From Enoplolaimus lenunculus (Eukaryota; Nematoda; Enoplea; Enoplida; Thoracostomopsidae): DNA of 64,000 bases. The stretch is from positions 22,827 to 86,826 of the forward strand of contig JASANG010001699.1 of the NCBI GenBank assembly GCA_030248215.1, read 5' to 3'. Shown here piece by piece: positions 1 to 11,868 of this stretch (its first letter is position 1; each line of letters begins with the position of its first letter). The position numbers and the translations under genes were made by a program. The notes under the pieces were generated by a model. That model worked only from the letters and a program-made list of their open reading frames with translations. It did not search any database and was not told the origin of the DNA.

Positions 1-981
1 GTAATGTCTAACGGAGATTTTGAATAGTGTGAACGCGTAGTAAAACGCAGCGCAGTACGTAAAAATTCAAGGACACAGAATGCGCCGAGCTGCTAACAGT
101 ATTCTTCCTAAGATTTTAACAAATTTAAACATTTGAAGCGAAAGTTAAACACAATCCGCGGAACAAACTCTAGACAATTCAATATGCATATATTTTTGTT
201 CGCACGCGAAGACAAGGAAGAAATAAGAACTCTACTAACCACATTATAACTTTGCACGCACAAAGACGCGTATAATAAAACGCCAAAATCACGGAAAAGT
301 TTACTCAAGTCTACTGAACAATCTATAAAATAAACACTGCGGATAATCATTGTATTACACTTCACGCTACACTTTCATATCTATAGTGCATGCTAAGACA
401 CAACTATGATCTATCAGATAACAGATGAACACATAATTACTAGGGTGTAATCGGAATTACAATTTACCGGAACCGTAATTGAACTACAGGGACCGAAAAA
501 TGAAAAATGCATGCCACTGAAAAATTGATTTTAATATTTTTTGCTGTATTATTGATGAACCTTATCCACTCGAAATCTAATGGTTTATTTTCGATGATTG
601 TCAATTCTTATATCCTTATTCTAATGAAATGTATTTCATTTTTTTTCGTCGCTATTGTATAAGTACCTTTATAAACGTTTCTTAAAGGTTAGCAAATTTA
701 AAAACGATCAAAATTTATTATTACCAAAATTTTTGATCCAGGTATAAAAACTACCGGAACTGGAAGGTGAAGAAATGCCAGAGCCCGAATCCTGGTTGCA
801 TACTGATGAATACGTTTCAAAGAAACTTGTCACTCATTGTGGTTCTTTTCATGTCGAAAAACGCCATACATAACTAAATCGTCTCTTTTACACGTCGACC
901 CAATGTTCTCCAAAATCAACATAGCAAATAGCACGATTTGTGAGTGCAGAGCTAATCAAGCAGCTGTTCTTGAAACCATTA
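1..981. other. Intergenic, one degenerate repeat, no gene seen
   Basis: AT-rich DNA downstream of the methylthiotransferase. No frame here resembles a known protein. About 442-760 is a decayed copy of the GGGTGCAACCGGA-ended repeat (family E, compare 3358-3673); its left end and the ACCGGAA motifs near 470 and 750 are recognisable. Confidence 0.6.
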
Positions 982-3900
982 TTATATCGCTATGTATTGT
1001 TGTGAATAAAGTTGACGAACACTAATCATGTCAGCATTCAAATTTGACAAAGATGTCAACGAGATGGGAATTCCCTTCATTGATTGCGAAGTTGCTTCGG
1101 TTATCTAAACAGCAACAATGGTATCGAAATAAATGCCTAAATTGAAATACATCGGCTCTCACCAAAGACATTGAGCTCAGGCGCACGTAAAAGTTTAAGT
1201 TTAAGTCCGAAGCGCTCGTTTGCCGAACACCCCGGGTTTTATTAAAAGGATAAACCACATTTACATCAACGAAAGCAATTATATAAACCAAAGAAGGCAA
1301 CAACATATTATCATAACATAACAAAGGTCCTTGAAAATTACCCATTATTCTACTCTGCTTGCAGGTGTTGTGTGGTCAAAAATCCACCACACTCACTAAA
1401 AATTTTAGGTGTGCAAATTCTGTTTGTTTGATGCTTAACTATGTTTAATAACTATTAATAAATACGAGAGGTACTATGTTCTTTATTGAAGCATGCCAAA
1501 TCAAGCGTACTAAAATAACTGACATATCCCTACACAAACCTGTGCAATGACATAATCACCGGGTTGAGCAGTCCGTTCAACTTGCGTTTGAAAGTCAATC
1601 ACTGTGTCGTTGGGCACAATAACTTTGACGCCTCCGTCAGTTCTACCCGAAATATCATTGTCAGAACGCCGGCTGTTCTAAAACACATTTTTTGAATGCT
1701 TATTAACACACTAAAATACACATTCTCTATGTACAGACGGTAACTCATCTTTAAATTTATCAAGAATGGGGTGGGGTAAGCGAAAACTACAACGCGTATC
1801 GGCACATTTCGTGCCCAGCACTTTTCGGTAGATAGCATACTCTTTGTCTAGTCATCATCAAAAATATTAGGAAAAATAAGTGACTGAATGCTTCTTGCTC
1901 GCTGTAATGCTAAAAACATCAGACAAAACAGACAGGTCAATTTTCAATTTCAACACCCATACCAATCGTAAAACTACGCCAGCCCCTGCAACGGTGAATA
2001 ATACCCAAAGCTTCTCTGAAAATGTTAAACTGATCACAAAAACTGTGGCCTATGTTAATAACTATACATGAATGTATACTAAGCCTAAACAAATGCCTAA
2101 GCTTGAACATAACGCTTAAGCCTAAGTCTACCTGTTTCCAAGCCCCGGTCTTCCAGTGGACCGGCTACTGCATAATTAACATGCGTCTATACGTTCAATG
2201 TTTATTTATGTCTTACCCCCTCAATCAAAATTGTCTGAAAGCTGCCAATCTTTGCTTTATTGAGTAATTCAGCTTGCTCTCGGAAAACGCTTACAATTTC
2301 GACAGCGCGACGTTTTTTCACATCCAAAGGTACATCGTCAATCAGACGTCGATGGGCCCGCGTTTTCTGTAATAAACGAAAAGAATTATATTCCATATTT
2401 TTAACACAATTAAAAGTTTACAATGTCTTGAACAAGAGTACACGACTGGGTAATGTCTGAGTAGAAAAATGTGCCAAGCATGTAGTTGATTGGCAACTAA
2501 CGAGGATTTAATACGGAATTGATTCTGATAAATATGGGGTGGATGGGACTTAACAAAAACGTAACATGCGTGTCTTATTGATCCTTTATGGAACGTCCAG
2601 TATGTTGATAAACTTTCATGCTTTGTAGCGAAAATGAAAACTCTCGTTCCTTATAAGGAAATGAGCAACAGTCCTACAGAACCAAAGCAATCACTACACA
2701 CAAATCCGAAAATACCAACCTCTCGCATACTGTACGGAAACGTAAAGCAAAACGTATACTGAACTCGTCGGATTAGATCTAACGTCCTCTGATGCGCAGC
2801 TTCCGTTTCACCGCAAAATCCAGCGATAAAATCACTTGTAAAGCACACGTCTGCAACATAAATAAGAATTTAGAATCCAGACCATACCGAATATATAAAG
2901 TCGCCAGTGATAGTGGACAACTTAATACGACAAAACGAAAAAGGTTAAAAGGTACTCACAAAACCAAAATCATTGAACGTCTGACCGTAACGTTATACGC
3001 AAATTGCAATGTCGGGAAATAGTTTTCAACCTCACCAAGACTAATTTACTTGAGCCCACAATTTACCGGGTATAATGCTACGAATGTGATCAACAAGATT
3101 CAGATAAGCTTCAGTGGTATAACCACGTCTCATCGCTTCCAAGACCGCATCGTCGCCACTTTGGGCAGGCAAATGAATTTGTTTGCAAATATTATGTCGT
3201 TCGAGCATTAAATAAAGCACCTAGAAAGCATAAAATTGACTTATTGAAGTTGTTGATAAATAAACGCACAAAGGTACAACAATAACAGCAGCAATACTAA
3301 TACTACTACTACTAATAATAATAAAATAATAATAATAATAACCCATTTATTTTAACCAGGGTGCAACCGGAATTATAATTTACTGGAAACGGAAATTGAA
3401 AAATACGTGCCACTGGAAAATTCATTTAAATTTTCTTTTTTGCAATATTATTGGTGAAATAACCCTAGCTGGCGATAGGTATTCACATTATCTGCTGTAT
3501 TTTAGATTTTCCTAATGCACGGAAGCGAAATCTACCTTCGGAATTGTCAAGGTTTATTACTATACAAATGAAATCTATGTAATTTTTATCGTAATTTTTG
3601 AGTAAAAAGTCATAATTTCCACCTTCCAAATTCTAATACCAGAATTTTTAAGAACCGGAATTCCGGTTGCACCATGATTTTAACGATATTAATAAAAATG
3701 ATAAGAAACGCGTTTCTAATAAACTTCCTGAGTTCTTTTAAATACAAAACATACGCAGCTGCAAAAATAATGATAACAACAACAAAAACAACCATACGTA
3801 TTTATTTTTACAATATCAATAAATTATAAGAATATTGTTCAATATTTTACTTCGGTCATTTCAAAAAACTACAGCTGCATCAGGCGATAAGGTCGTAAAC

Positions 3901-6900
3901 CCGAAATCTCTTCATTACTAAGTACTCTCACTTCGTCCGCAAAATCCTTTGGATGAGGGGAAGTGAACCGAAATCGCATTTCCGGGTCAATAAGCGAAGC
4001 TTTATCCAGCAAATCTGAAAAACGTCGACCGCCAACCTTCGGTTTATAAACGGTCTTAAACCCGCTGACTGTTGCTGCCGTTGTTGTTGATGATGAAGAC
4101 TTTCCAAATTCTGAATGTATGCTTTCCGATAAATCCCGGTAACTATTAACATTTTGACCGAGTAACGTTACTTCTTTGACACCCTAGAACACAATAAATC
4201 AACACAGGAGTCATAGTTGACTAATAAAGCGATGCTTGGTAAAGATAACAGCTTGTTTTGATATGTTCCACAACATTGCGACCATTCATTTAAATTTGTC
4301 AAACAGATTGGCAGTCAGATGTTAAGATGCCATTCAACAAAAGAAAAGCGTCGTGATATGCTAACATCAGGGTGCAAGCAGATAGCCATTGCGGAGTGTA
4401 ATATGCGGCAAAAAACCGAAATCCGTATTACATACCGGTATCCGGAATAAACCTGCACACTAAATTCCGGATATTTGCGGTTGTGGCCCCGAATACCACA
4501 AGGCTGCTTTTGACGAGTGGCATATTTAACCTCTTGCTGCCGTTATCTTTGAACGTAAGTAAAAAGCTGTTTAGATTTCACTAACCGAAATAAAATAAAA
4601 AATCAAAAGCTGTCAACGAATTTTAAATCAGTAAACATACACCCTTGCGCTATTTAATTACATACACTACTCAACAGCGCTCATAATATTTACATGTCAT
4701 AACCCGTTAATGTACGGCTCCGGTAAAAAATTCAATATCCGGTTCCGGTAAATTAATATATATCATTAACTTCATACTAGGGGCAAGCTTGACGTACTAG
4801 TGAGTAACACGACTACTCCAGCTGTCCAAGAAATCGCCTCATAATTTCCCTACTAAGCTAAGTAATACAATATGAAAATTGAAAAACTTACCTGATCTGA
4901 TAGGGCACGGATTTCGTCTAATATTGTATCAATAGGTCTGCTTCTCTCACGACCGCGTGTGAACGGTACAATACAGTACGTGCACATGTTATCACAACCC
5001 CGCATTATTGAGCTTAAATCAACTCAATCATAAATTTTCTTTCAGCACGTGCACCGTGGTCAGCATGGTATGACAATCGTAAAAAGTAAGCTACTGCGAG
5101 CGGCTGTAGCTTGTACAACCTAGTACAAATTTCAAATCAGTGCTCTATGTGCTAAGCAAGCAACCAAAGTATTAACGTACGTTGTTTTTCAAATTCGACT
5201 GGTTTAATTGTCTTACATATTTTGAACCTAAATATTTAGTTTCTGCGTGTACGCAAGTAATGCCCTGGAGTATGCCGCATCGAAATCAATATGTACAGCA
5301 AGTATAGTCTAAGACCGCAGTAAAACCTTACACAAATGCTGTTTTGGATTCTTTGTTTTGTCTAACTGGCGTTATATTCGCATATGTTTCGTCCATTGAG
5401 AGCATTACATTAACTGCAATAAAAACAACACTAGAATATTTTAGCAATAAAATACCAAGAGAGAAATAGTTTTACACAAGACTTTCCAGCTGGACTTTAA
5501 AAATATAAATGTCACAAATGGTGTTTCGTGTAGTCCTTGCCAAAACGCACGAGGGCAGCGCAAGACTAAATGTTTTGTGACTACTCAGCTGTTACAAAAC
5601 ATTTAAAAATGCGAGATTAAAACTGTATCAGAAATGAACCAAATTGTGATGATGGAAATAGCTAGTCACCTTATCATAAATTAAAGCCGGAAAAATGCTT
5701 AATTTTGAACCACAATAATGCCAATTTTTCCCCTTCCCTAGCATACTAAAGAAACAAATTTATTGTAATACGCTGAAATACAGAAGTTTGCATCATTAGG
5801 CACAACAAAGCCTTGACGTGAGTACCTGCAGTCTCCGAATCTGCTGTAACACTTAACATCCGTGGCAAATCGCGGTAAGCATCGGGCCCAGCGATAAGAT
5901 CAACTTCAGGCTCCATATCAATAATTTTATCTTTAAGCCTTTCCGCCATGCACCCTACATGAAAAAGAAAATGTTTATTTTTAGATAGTGGTCACAGATG
6001 ACCAGTCTAGCGCAGTAAATATTTTATATAAACGCCGAGGAAAAAAATCGGTCGGCGACTACTTAAGGGTCATTGATTAAATCAATATATACCACTCACT
6101 AATGTCGATAAAGAAAACTCAAACTCTTATTCAGAAATGCAAGAATACTATCTACACAAACGTCAAACTGTATATAATATTCTCTTCAATACGGATACTA
6201 ACCCAGAATTCCAATTTTCATTGCAACAGACGATAATTTTTTATTTCGTCGCCGTTTGAGATGCTTCAGTTGTTCAATACGATTCCAAATTTTATTCTCG
6301 GCACCTTCACGAATTGCACAGGTCATCAGTAAAACAACATCAGCCTTGAAATACACAATTTGTAATTCGTTAGACGTTTAGAGCTGTCACGAAACGTATT
6401 AATTTTATCAAGACATTCTTTTTCACTTACAACGACGACGTAATTCACTTATTTTACAGGACTATTCTGGAATTTCTTTAGTGAGGGAATCACCTACACG
6501 GCCAAATCCCTCCGCTGGAAAAATACCCATATATGTGTTCAGCCCCCACTCCTCGAAAAATTCCTGTGGTTCCAAATTATACTTATAAAAATAGAAAGAC
6601 AAAACAGTGGTTAGCGTCGACTCAAGCTTTGAAAAATCTAATTGAAGAAAAAATTTGTTAGAAATACAAAAATTTTGCAAAAGTCCAAAGCTTTAGCAGT
6701 TGATTTGCATTTCACGAGTTTTCTAAACCGACTCTACTCATCATATCGCGGCAGTAAACCCGGGGACACACTCGAGATTGGGTTAGCAAAATGCCAGCAA
6801 TTTAAAAAGCTGTTCGATCTGAACACGGTTGAAGCAAAATTGCAATTTGATACGCGACAATAATATCTGCGTCAATCCGTGAATATATGCTCCAAAACAC

Positions 6901-7491
6901 GATTACATCTCAATGTACTCAGGTTTTTAAACGAAAAATACAAATCAGCCGTAATCTTCTTACTCACATTATTTGCATGCATTGTTTCTTCAAATCCATT
7001 CTCAGTCAGTATGCTTCTCGCTATCTCAACGTCGTTTACGTTCATTTGGCAGCCGTAAGTTTCAAAACAGACTAAAGCATGAACAAAAATAGGCAGACTA
7101 GTAACATAATACCTTCCCACAACATTTATATAATTCACAATCGGTCAAATTTGTTCTCGCTATGTAGGTAACTTTAAATAAGCAACAAATTGTGGTTTTT
7201 CAAAAGTAAAAGCTCCGTTTCAAAAACTGTGTTTTTGGCAATACGCGTTTAAACATATTAAGCAATCATAACCACAGCAACAAACAACCTCGAAATCAAC
7301 GAATTCAAATCCTTATGTTACATACATACATACATACATATATATAATATGTATATACATTTTCTCTTAATGTCGGCAAGTGGCTGCAGCGGCACGTAGG
7401 GTGGATGATCGTAACGTTCCACCTTTGCCGTTACTTCTGAAGTTGATGGCATAAACTCGTGAAGTCCAGGCCCCGATTTTAGGTGCCGCAT
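982..7491 (-). CDS. CDK5RAP1: CDK5RAP1-type tRNA methylthiotransferase (ms2i6A synthase), 12 exons
   Basis: Radical-SAM enzyme that adds a 2-methylthio group to i6A37 of tRNAs, in animals mainly mitochondrial ones. Exons: 7359-7491, 6968-7071, 6203-6344, 5826-5954, 5332-5413, 4892-5012, 3932-4183, 3067-3220, 2720-2850, 2217-2366, 1540-1677, 982-1104. Phases match at all junctions and the joined frame encodes 552 residues. Seen: the three N-terminal cluster cysteines (Cys52 in YGCQMN, Cys88 in MTCAIRE, Cys128 in LGCMAE), the radical-SAM CxxxCxxC (GCDNMCTYC, Cys203/207/210), then [43 protein letters not shown] and a C-terminal TRAM-like part ([28 protein letters not shown]). Length is slightly under the human protein (about 590). 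The ATG at 7491 is the first in frame. A further upstream exon carrying a mitochondrial presequence cannot be excluded: an acceptor-like TTCAG lies just before that ATG. All catalytic residues are intact, so it should be functional. Confidence 0.95.
3358..3673. mobile_element. Family E inverted-repeat element (GGGTGCAACCGGAATT ends)
   Basis: Begins AGGGTGCAACCGGAATT and ends AATTCCGGTTGCACC, a terminal inverted repeat of about 15 bp, with no coding capacity between. It lies in the intron between exons 7 and 8 of the methylthiotransferase. Related copies sit at 442-760, 9682-9776, 9897-10163 and 45801-46160. A simple TAA-rich tract (3294-3342) lies directly to its left. Family name is mine. 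Confidence 0.75.
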
Positions 7492-8837
7492 TGAAAAAAT
7501 CTGAACATTATAAATAAAGCTGATATTAACAGTTGTAATATTTACACTTCATTTCAGCTTTTATCATATGGTAGACCACTTAGTAAACGATCTAACAAAT
7601 TTCCCGGAATTTTATAAAGCCAACCTATATATTTTTGGAATGTACTGATCTTTAGTACTTGCAAATATAGCGATAAATTACACACGGTTACTGTATTTAC
7701 TGTATTGTGTTTCTTGTGAATTCTTATACTAGAAGAACGATTTATTTTTTCCAAATTTTCCATTTTTACCACCCCTAGGTAAAAGTAAAAACGATATTTC
7801 TTCAGGTAATTTTTTCCAGCTAACAACTCCGAATTTAATGCCAAGAAATCTTCCGTATTCTAAAACCAACGCTAACTCATACGTACTTTTTCAAGTTTAC
7901 AACGGGCACACATATTTGTTTTCGCTATTCTATAACTGATCACGTTCAAAGAATAAGGTAAGTACAGGCATTCTAATGCATTACGCGCTAAACATAGCTT
8001 AATATGTAAACTTACTTTAATAACCAACTTATAATGACCCATTTCAAAATATTATTCAACATCTTAGAATATCAGTCTTTATTGTCTTAAATTGGTTCTA
8101 AACATGAATGAGGATATGTAAGTAACCTACCTACATGTTTTCGAAAACATTTTCCTAAGTTTACGTGATCCCAGCCAAATGACCAAAAATTACCGTTTTC
8201 AATGTTCCAACATGGCGTCCAACAGGCACAAGAGAAGCAGTTCTGCTCACAGCAAAATAACTGTACGTATGCATTATTTTCACGAATCAAAACAACGATA
8301 TATTAATATATTAAGTAGCACATATAAGGAAGTGTAAGCACGTGAGACATATCGAACTTCAAGCCTGCGCATCTTCAAGCAAACGTTCCACCACTGCTCC
8401 ATGTAGCCCACCTCTTCAACTGCTTTTATAGTCGACTATAGTAGCCGACACGTGTGCCATCGGCTAACATGCAATACAACGGGCATTACATTGTAAAGCG
8501 AGATGTAGTTGTAAAAAACTAGCGACGGACCAAACGCCATTTCAGTATTAAACCTCAATACAAAAAAATTATGGATCCGATAGTGCAATTAGTGTAAGAA
8601 TGGCCGAGTAATCCTTAGAATTTATAGGTTCAATATCGAGATTTTCAAAATAGTTTTTAAATATATATTCATTCCTTTACAAGGTGAAACTTAGCAACGC
8701 ATCACTAGACATAGATACAAGACCGACAAGTCATCGTTGTTGTTGCTATACGTGGTGTAGCACATGTATGTGCATAGTATCTGTAATTTAAAGTACATAC
8801 ATTCATGTCCACATATAGCGTTAGAGAAAATGATATC

Positions 8838-8910
8838 GGCCGCGTGGTATAATTGGCAGCGCGCTTGACTGGCGAGCGAGAGGTCCGAAGTTCGATTCCC
8901 GGCATGGCCA
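8838..8910 (+). tRNA. tRNA-like sequence, probably a pseudogene or SINE head
   Basis: Seventy-three bases shaped like a tRNA. A 5' GGCCGCG and a 3' CATGGCC pair at five or six of seven positions, followed by a discriminator A. An A-box-like TGGTATAATTGG is present, as is a good B-box (AGTTCGATTCC). The anticodon arm is poor: with a 5-bp stem the loop lacks T33, and with T33 in place (anticodon GAC) the stem has a mismatch. The T-stem carries an extra base. These defects favour a tRNA pseudogene or the head of a tRNA-derived SINE whose body would run to about 9040. Confidence 0.45.
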
Positions 8911-9681
8911 TCTTTCAGAGAAATTAAGAAGGAGAACCATATATATTCGCAGTAGTTCGGAGAAAGGGGCGTCCCGACCGTGCAGTCCTGACAGTTGTGT
9001 TTGTTTTTCAAGTTTAATTCTCTTAGTAGGAAACCTAATTACATGCAAGAACCCTTTTTAGCAAGGTATGAACAAATAAAAAAATAACGGAAACGCATAG
9101 TGATCGAAAAAACCGAAGCGAAAAACGGATATTAAAGTATAAATTTCAGAAATGTTTTTTCTGCCAAGACAATTCAGACCTGTAAATATTCACCGAGATT
9201 TCTAAAAGTTTAAAGAAGACATGGCGGATTCAACGACATTATCAAGATGTTAAGTTAATTTCGGTATTTTTAATATCATTTCGAAACAGATGTACGACTA
9301 CATCTTGCTCAGTACAAAACCTACTTAAAATTAATTAAACATACTATCTGCTGTCATCATTCTTCAATTTTGCCTAGCCACGTAAATTTCTATGGTTCAC
9401 AGAAAGTAAGAATGCTTTACCGGAGCCAAGATTCAGTTTTACACAAGAGCGGAGCTGGATTGTAGACCATTGGCAACATATAGTTTGTCAGATGCTAGAG
9501 ATTGAGTTTTAAGCTCACAGAGTAATTAATTTTTGGAGCAAGTGCATAATTAAACAATAAAATGTCCCCCAATCAAACTACTTGTTTTAATCGTAAGTAA
9601 ATAGTAAAACCCGTAACCTAACTTAAAAGTTCTTTCTCGTTTCAGCTGCGTTGGTGGAAGTACAAGCGCCGCCTAGGCTTT

Positions 9682-9776
9682 AACCAGGTACATCTGGAAT
9701 TATAAAATGCCGGAACCGAAACCGGAAACCAAAAAATACTTGTTATCGAAAAATTCATTACTTCGGTTGCACTCTG
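9682..9776. mobile_element. Short family E copy
   Basis: Starts near CCAGGTACATCTGGAATTATA, passes through GCCGGAACCGAAACCGG and closes with CTTCGGTTGCACTCTGG. It is a 95-bp, internally deleted relative of the element at 3358-3673. Confidence 0.5.
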
Positions 9777-9896
9777 GCTTTGCCATAGGCTTAGACTAAG
9801 ATTTACGCAGTAATTCAGCTTAAGATCATAGTAGAGGAGGCCAATGTTGCCCTATTAAAGGCCGTCCCATTTCCCCTGGTCAGCAATGTACCTGGT

Positions 9897-10163
9897 AGGG
9901 TGCAACCAGAGGTGAAAAATACCGGAGCGGTAGCCGGAGCCGGAGGTGAGGCGAAAAAAGGTATTAAAAATGATGGTTAATTAGTAGCTGTTAGCCAATA
10001 CCTGTGACTAGAGTGAAAGAAACGCTCTAAACAGATAAATTTTGTAAAATTATGCAAAATTTTACTACCGAAATTGCCGTAGCTTCCGGTAAAAATTCTA
10101 CCGGAGCCGGAGCCTGACGCGGATTTTCTGCGGGAGCCGGAGGCAGACCTCCCGTTGTACCCT
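9897..10163. mobile_element. Family E element, CCGGAGCCGG-rich
   Basis: Opens with AGGGTGCAACCAGAGGTG and closes with GACCTCCCGTTGTACCCT, so the termini are inverted copies. Next to each end are GGAGCCGGAG-type runs (around 9935-9950 and 10098-10145). The AT-rich core encodes nothing. The closely similar element at 45801-46160 shares both termini and the CCGGAG runs. Confidence 0.7.
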
Positions 10164-10198
10164 TGTACCTGGAGTACACACAACAAATATATATAATT

Positions 10199-10650
10199 GG
10201 GACAGTGGGGACAGTTGGGTCAGCGGGACGGCGGGACAATTGGGACAGCAGGACAGAAGAAACAGCGAGACAGTTAGAACAGTGGGACAGTTCGGACAAC
10301 GGGAATGTTGGGATTGCGGGACAGTTGGGACTTCGGGACAGTTGGAACAGTTGGACAGTTGGTACAGCGGAAATGTTGGGGCAGGAAGACAGTTGGGACA
10401 GCGAGACAGTTGGGACAGCGGGACAGTCAGTACAGTTGGACAGTTGGGACAGCGGGACAGTTGGGTCAGTTGGACAGCGGGTCAATTGGGATAGTTGGGC
10501 AGTTGGGAAAGTGGGACACTTGAGTCATTTGGACAGCAGGTCAGTTACGACAGTTGGACAGCGCGACAGTTGGCACAGTTGGGACAGCGGGACAGTTGTT
10601 GGAACAGCGGGATAGTTGGGACAGCTTGACAGTTGGGACAGAGAAACAGC
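10199..10650. repeat. Minisatellite, 9-bp unit TTGGGACAG/CGGGACAG
   Basis: About 450 bp of near-tandem GGGACAGTT and GGGACAGCG units. The period is nine, a multiple of three, so stop codons are missing in several frames on both strands. This produces artificial open frames of about 150 codons (plus 10163-10615, minus 10027-10485) of GTVGTVG-like or PTVPLSQLS-like composition. It starts 36 bp after the family E element at 9897-10163. Confidence 0.9.
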
Positions 10651-11671
10651 TTAGCCCAAAAGGAAAAGCACATTCACATAGATAAATTTTCTTTAATTAG
10701 ATTCTCAGGAGGCTGCCACCCACTGACCCCCGGGGGTTCAGGGGACCCTAAGTAGGATGAGAGGCTGGTTTTTGCGCACTTATAAGTTTGTTATTTCAGA
10801 TGCATGTAACTTCTGAGAATTCTTGTGGTCCCTCTAACATGATTGAGCTTGCTAACGGCAGGCATGAAATCAATACAAACGAGAACACGACTTGAAACAC
10901 CAAAAGCAACTGGTTCATGGTCGGTAGACGGGATAAAATCTGGTGTTCTGTAAATATTAAAGGTTCTTAAAATGTGCCATTCATTTAATTTCTTAGAAAA
11001 CTGATGTGTTGCATATACAAAGCACAATGGTCAGATAATAAACATGGCTTTCGGTAAAGGATTTGGCAAAAGGTTTCGCTTAGGTTTATGCTTTTAGGCA
11101 AGCCTTTTCCAAAACCTAAGAATAAAAATAAGACTAAGCACGATCATAAGCCTAAAGCCTAAGTCTAAACGCCTGAGCCTGAAGTCGAAAGTCTACAAGA
11201 GCCTAGAAACTTCATAAAGTGTACATTTCGTACGGTTTTCGTAATCTGTCACAAGGAATTGGCATGACTTTAAAGCTAAGAGTGCCAATATTATTGGGAT
11301 TTTCGGGTATTTCTATCAATTGTTTTAAACCAAGGTAGATATGTTTGGTTCTCTAAGGCACATATATCGGGTGCGTAAACGAGGCTTTGTCTTAGGCTTT
11401 ACGCTTTACAATACGTTCAAGTATACTACTCTTACGGCCCTGTTCTATACATTTTCCTTTTCTAAAAAAAAATCAAAGTGCAACAGAATAGTTAAAGTAT
11501 GTATTTTTCTGAGTCTGTGCTCTGTAGTTTCATATATAAACGGAACTTATTCGTAGCAAACTTAATCGCTATGCGCATCCGGTCTCGTATACCTATCACT
11601 TTTGCCGGATCAACGCATGGGTTTAGCCAGGATTAACTTAAAGAGGCTTAATGCTTTCTGTTAAAATTTCC

Positions 11672-11868
11672 GCCAATGCAAAGAACAGAGAGGAAACAGT
11701 ATTACTTATAAGCCTATTTCTAAAGCCTAAGCATAAGCATAAACCTAAACCAAAGCGTAAGAATGAGCATATTCCTAAAGCCTAAGCCTAAGCCAAGCAA
11801 AAAAATTAGTCTAAAGCTTAAGCTTTTACTCTATTTCCCACAGAAAAACTATCCGCCCCTGATCTTAG
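11672..11868 (-). mobile_element. Family A element with GCCTAA array
   Basis: Left end GCCAATGCAAAGAACAGAG and right end ATCCGCCCCTGATCTTAGGT are degraded versions of the family A inverted terminus. The middle holds two blocks of AAGCCTAAGC-type hexamers split by AAGAATGAGCATATTCCTAA, then the A-rich tract and the AAGCTTAAGC spacer typical of the family. Strand is given as that on which the hexamer reads TTAGGC. Confidence 0.75.

Noticed and set aside
1031-1345. Reading the 104-codon minus-strand frame as the end of the methylthiotransferase
   Set aside because: A different frame beginning at the acceptor before 1104 gives [11 protein letters not shown], which matches the expected C terminus and keeps phase; the 104-codon frame does not.
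10027-10615. Open frames of about 150 codons on both strands (10163-10615 plus, 10027-10485 minus)
   Set aside because: They are by-products of the 9-bp minisatellite, which lacks stops in several frames. Composition is purely repetitive and there is no splice or start context.
10791-11027. 78-codon minus-strand frame with a protein-like look
   Set aside because: No recognisable family, no matching splice partners and no neighbouring exons in phase.
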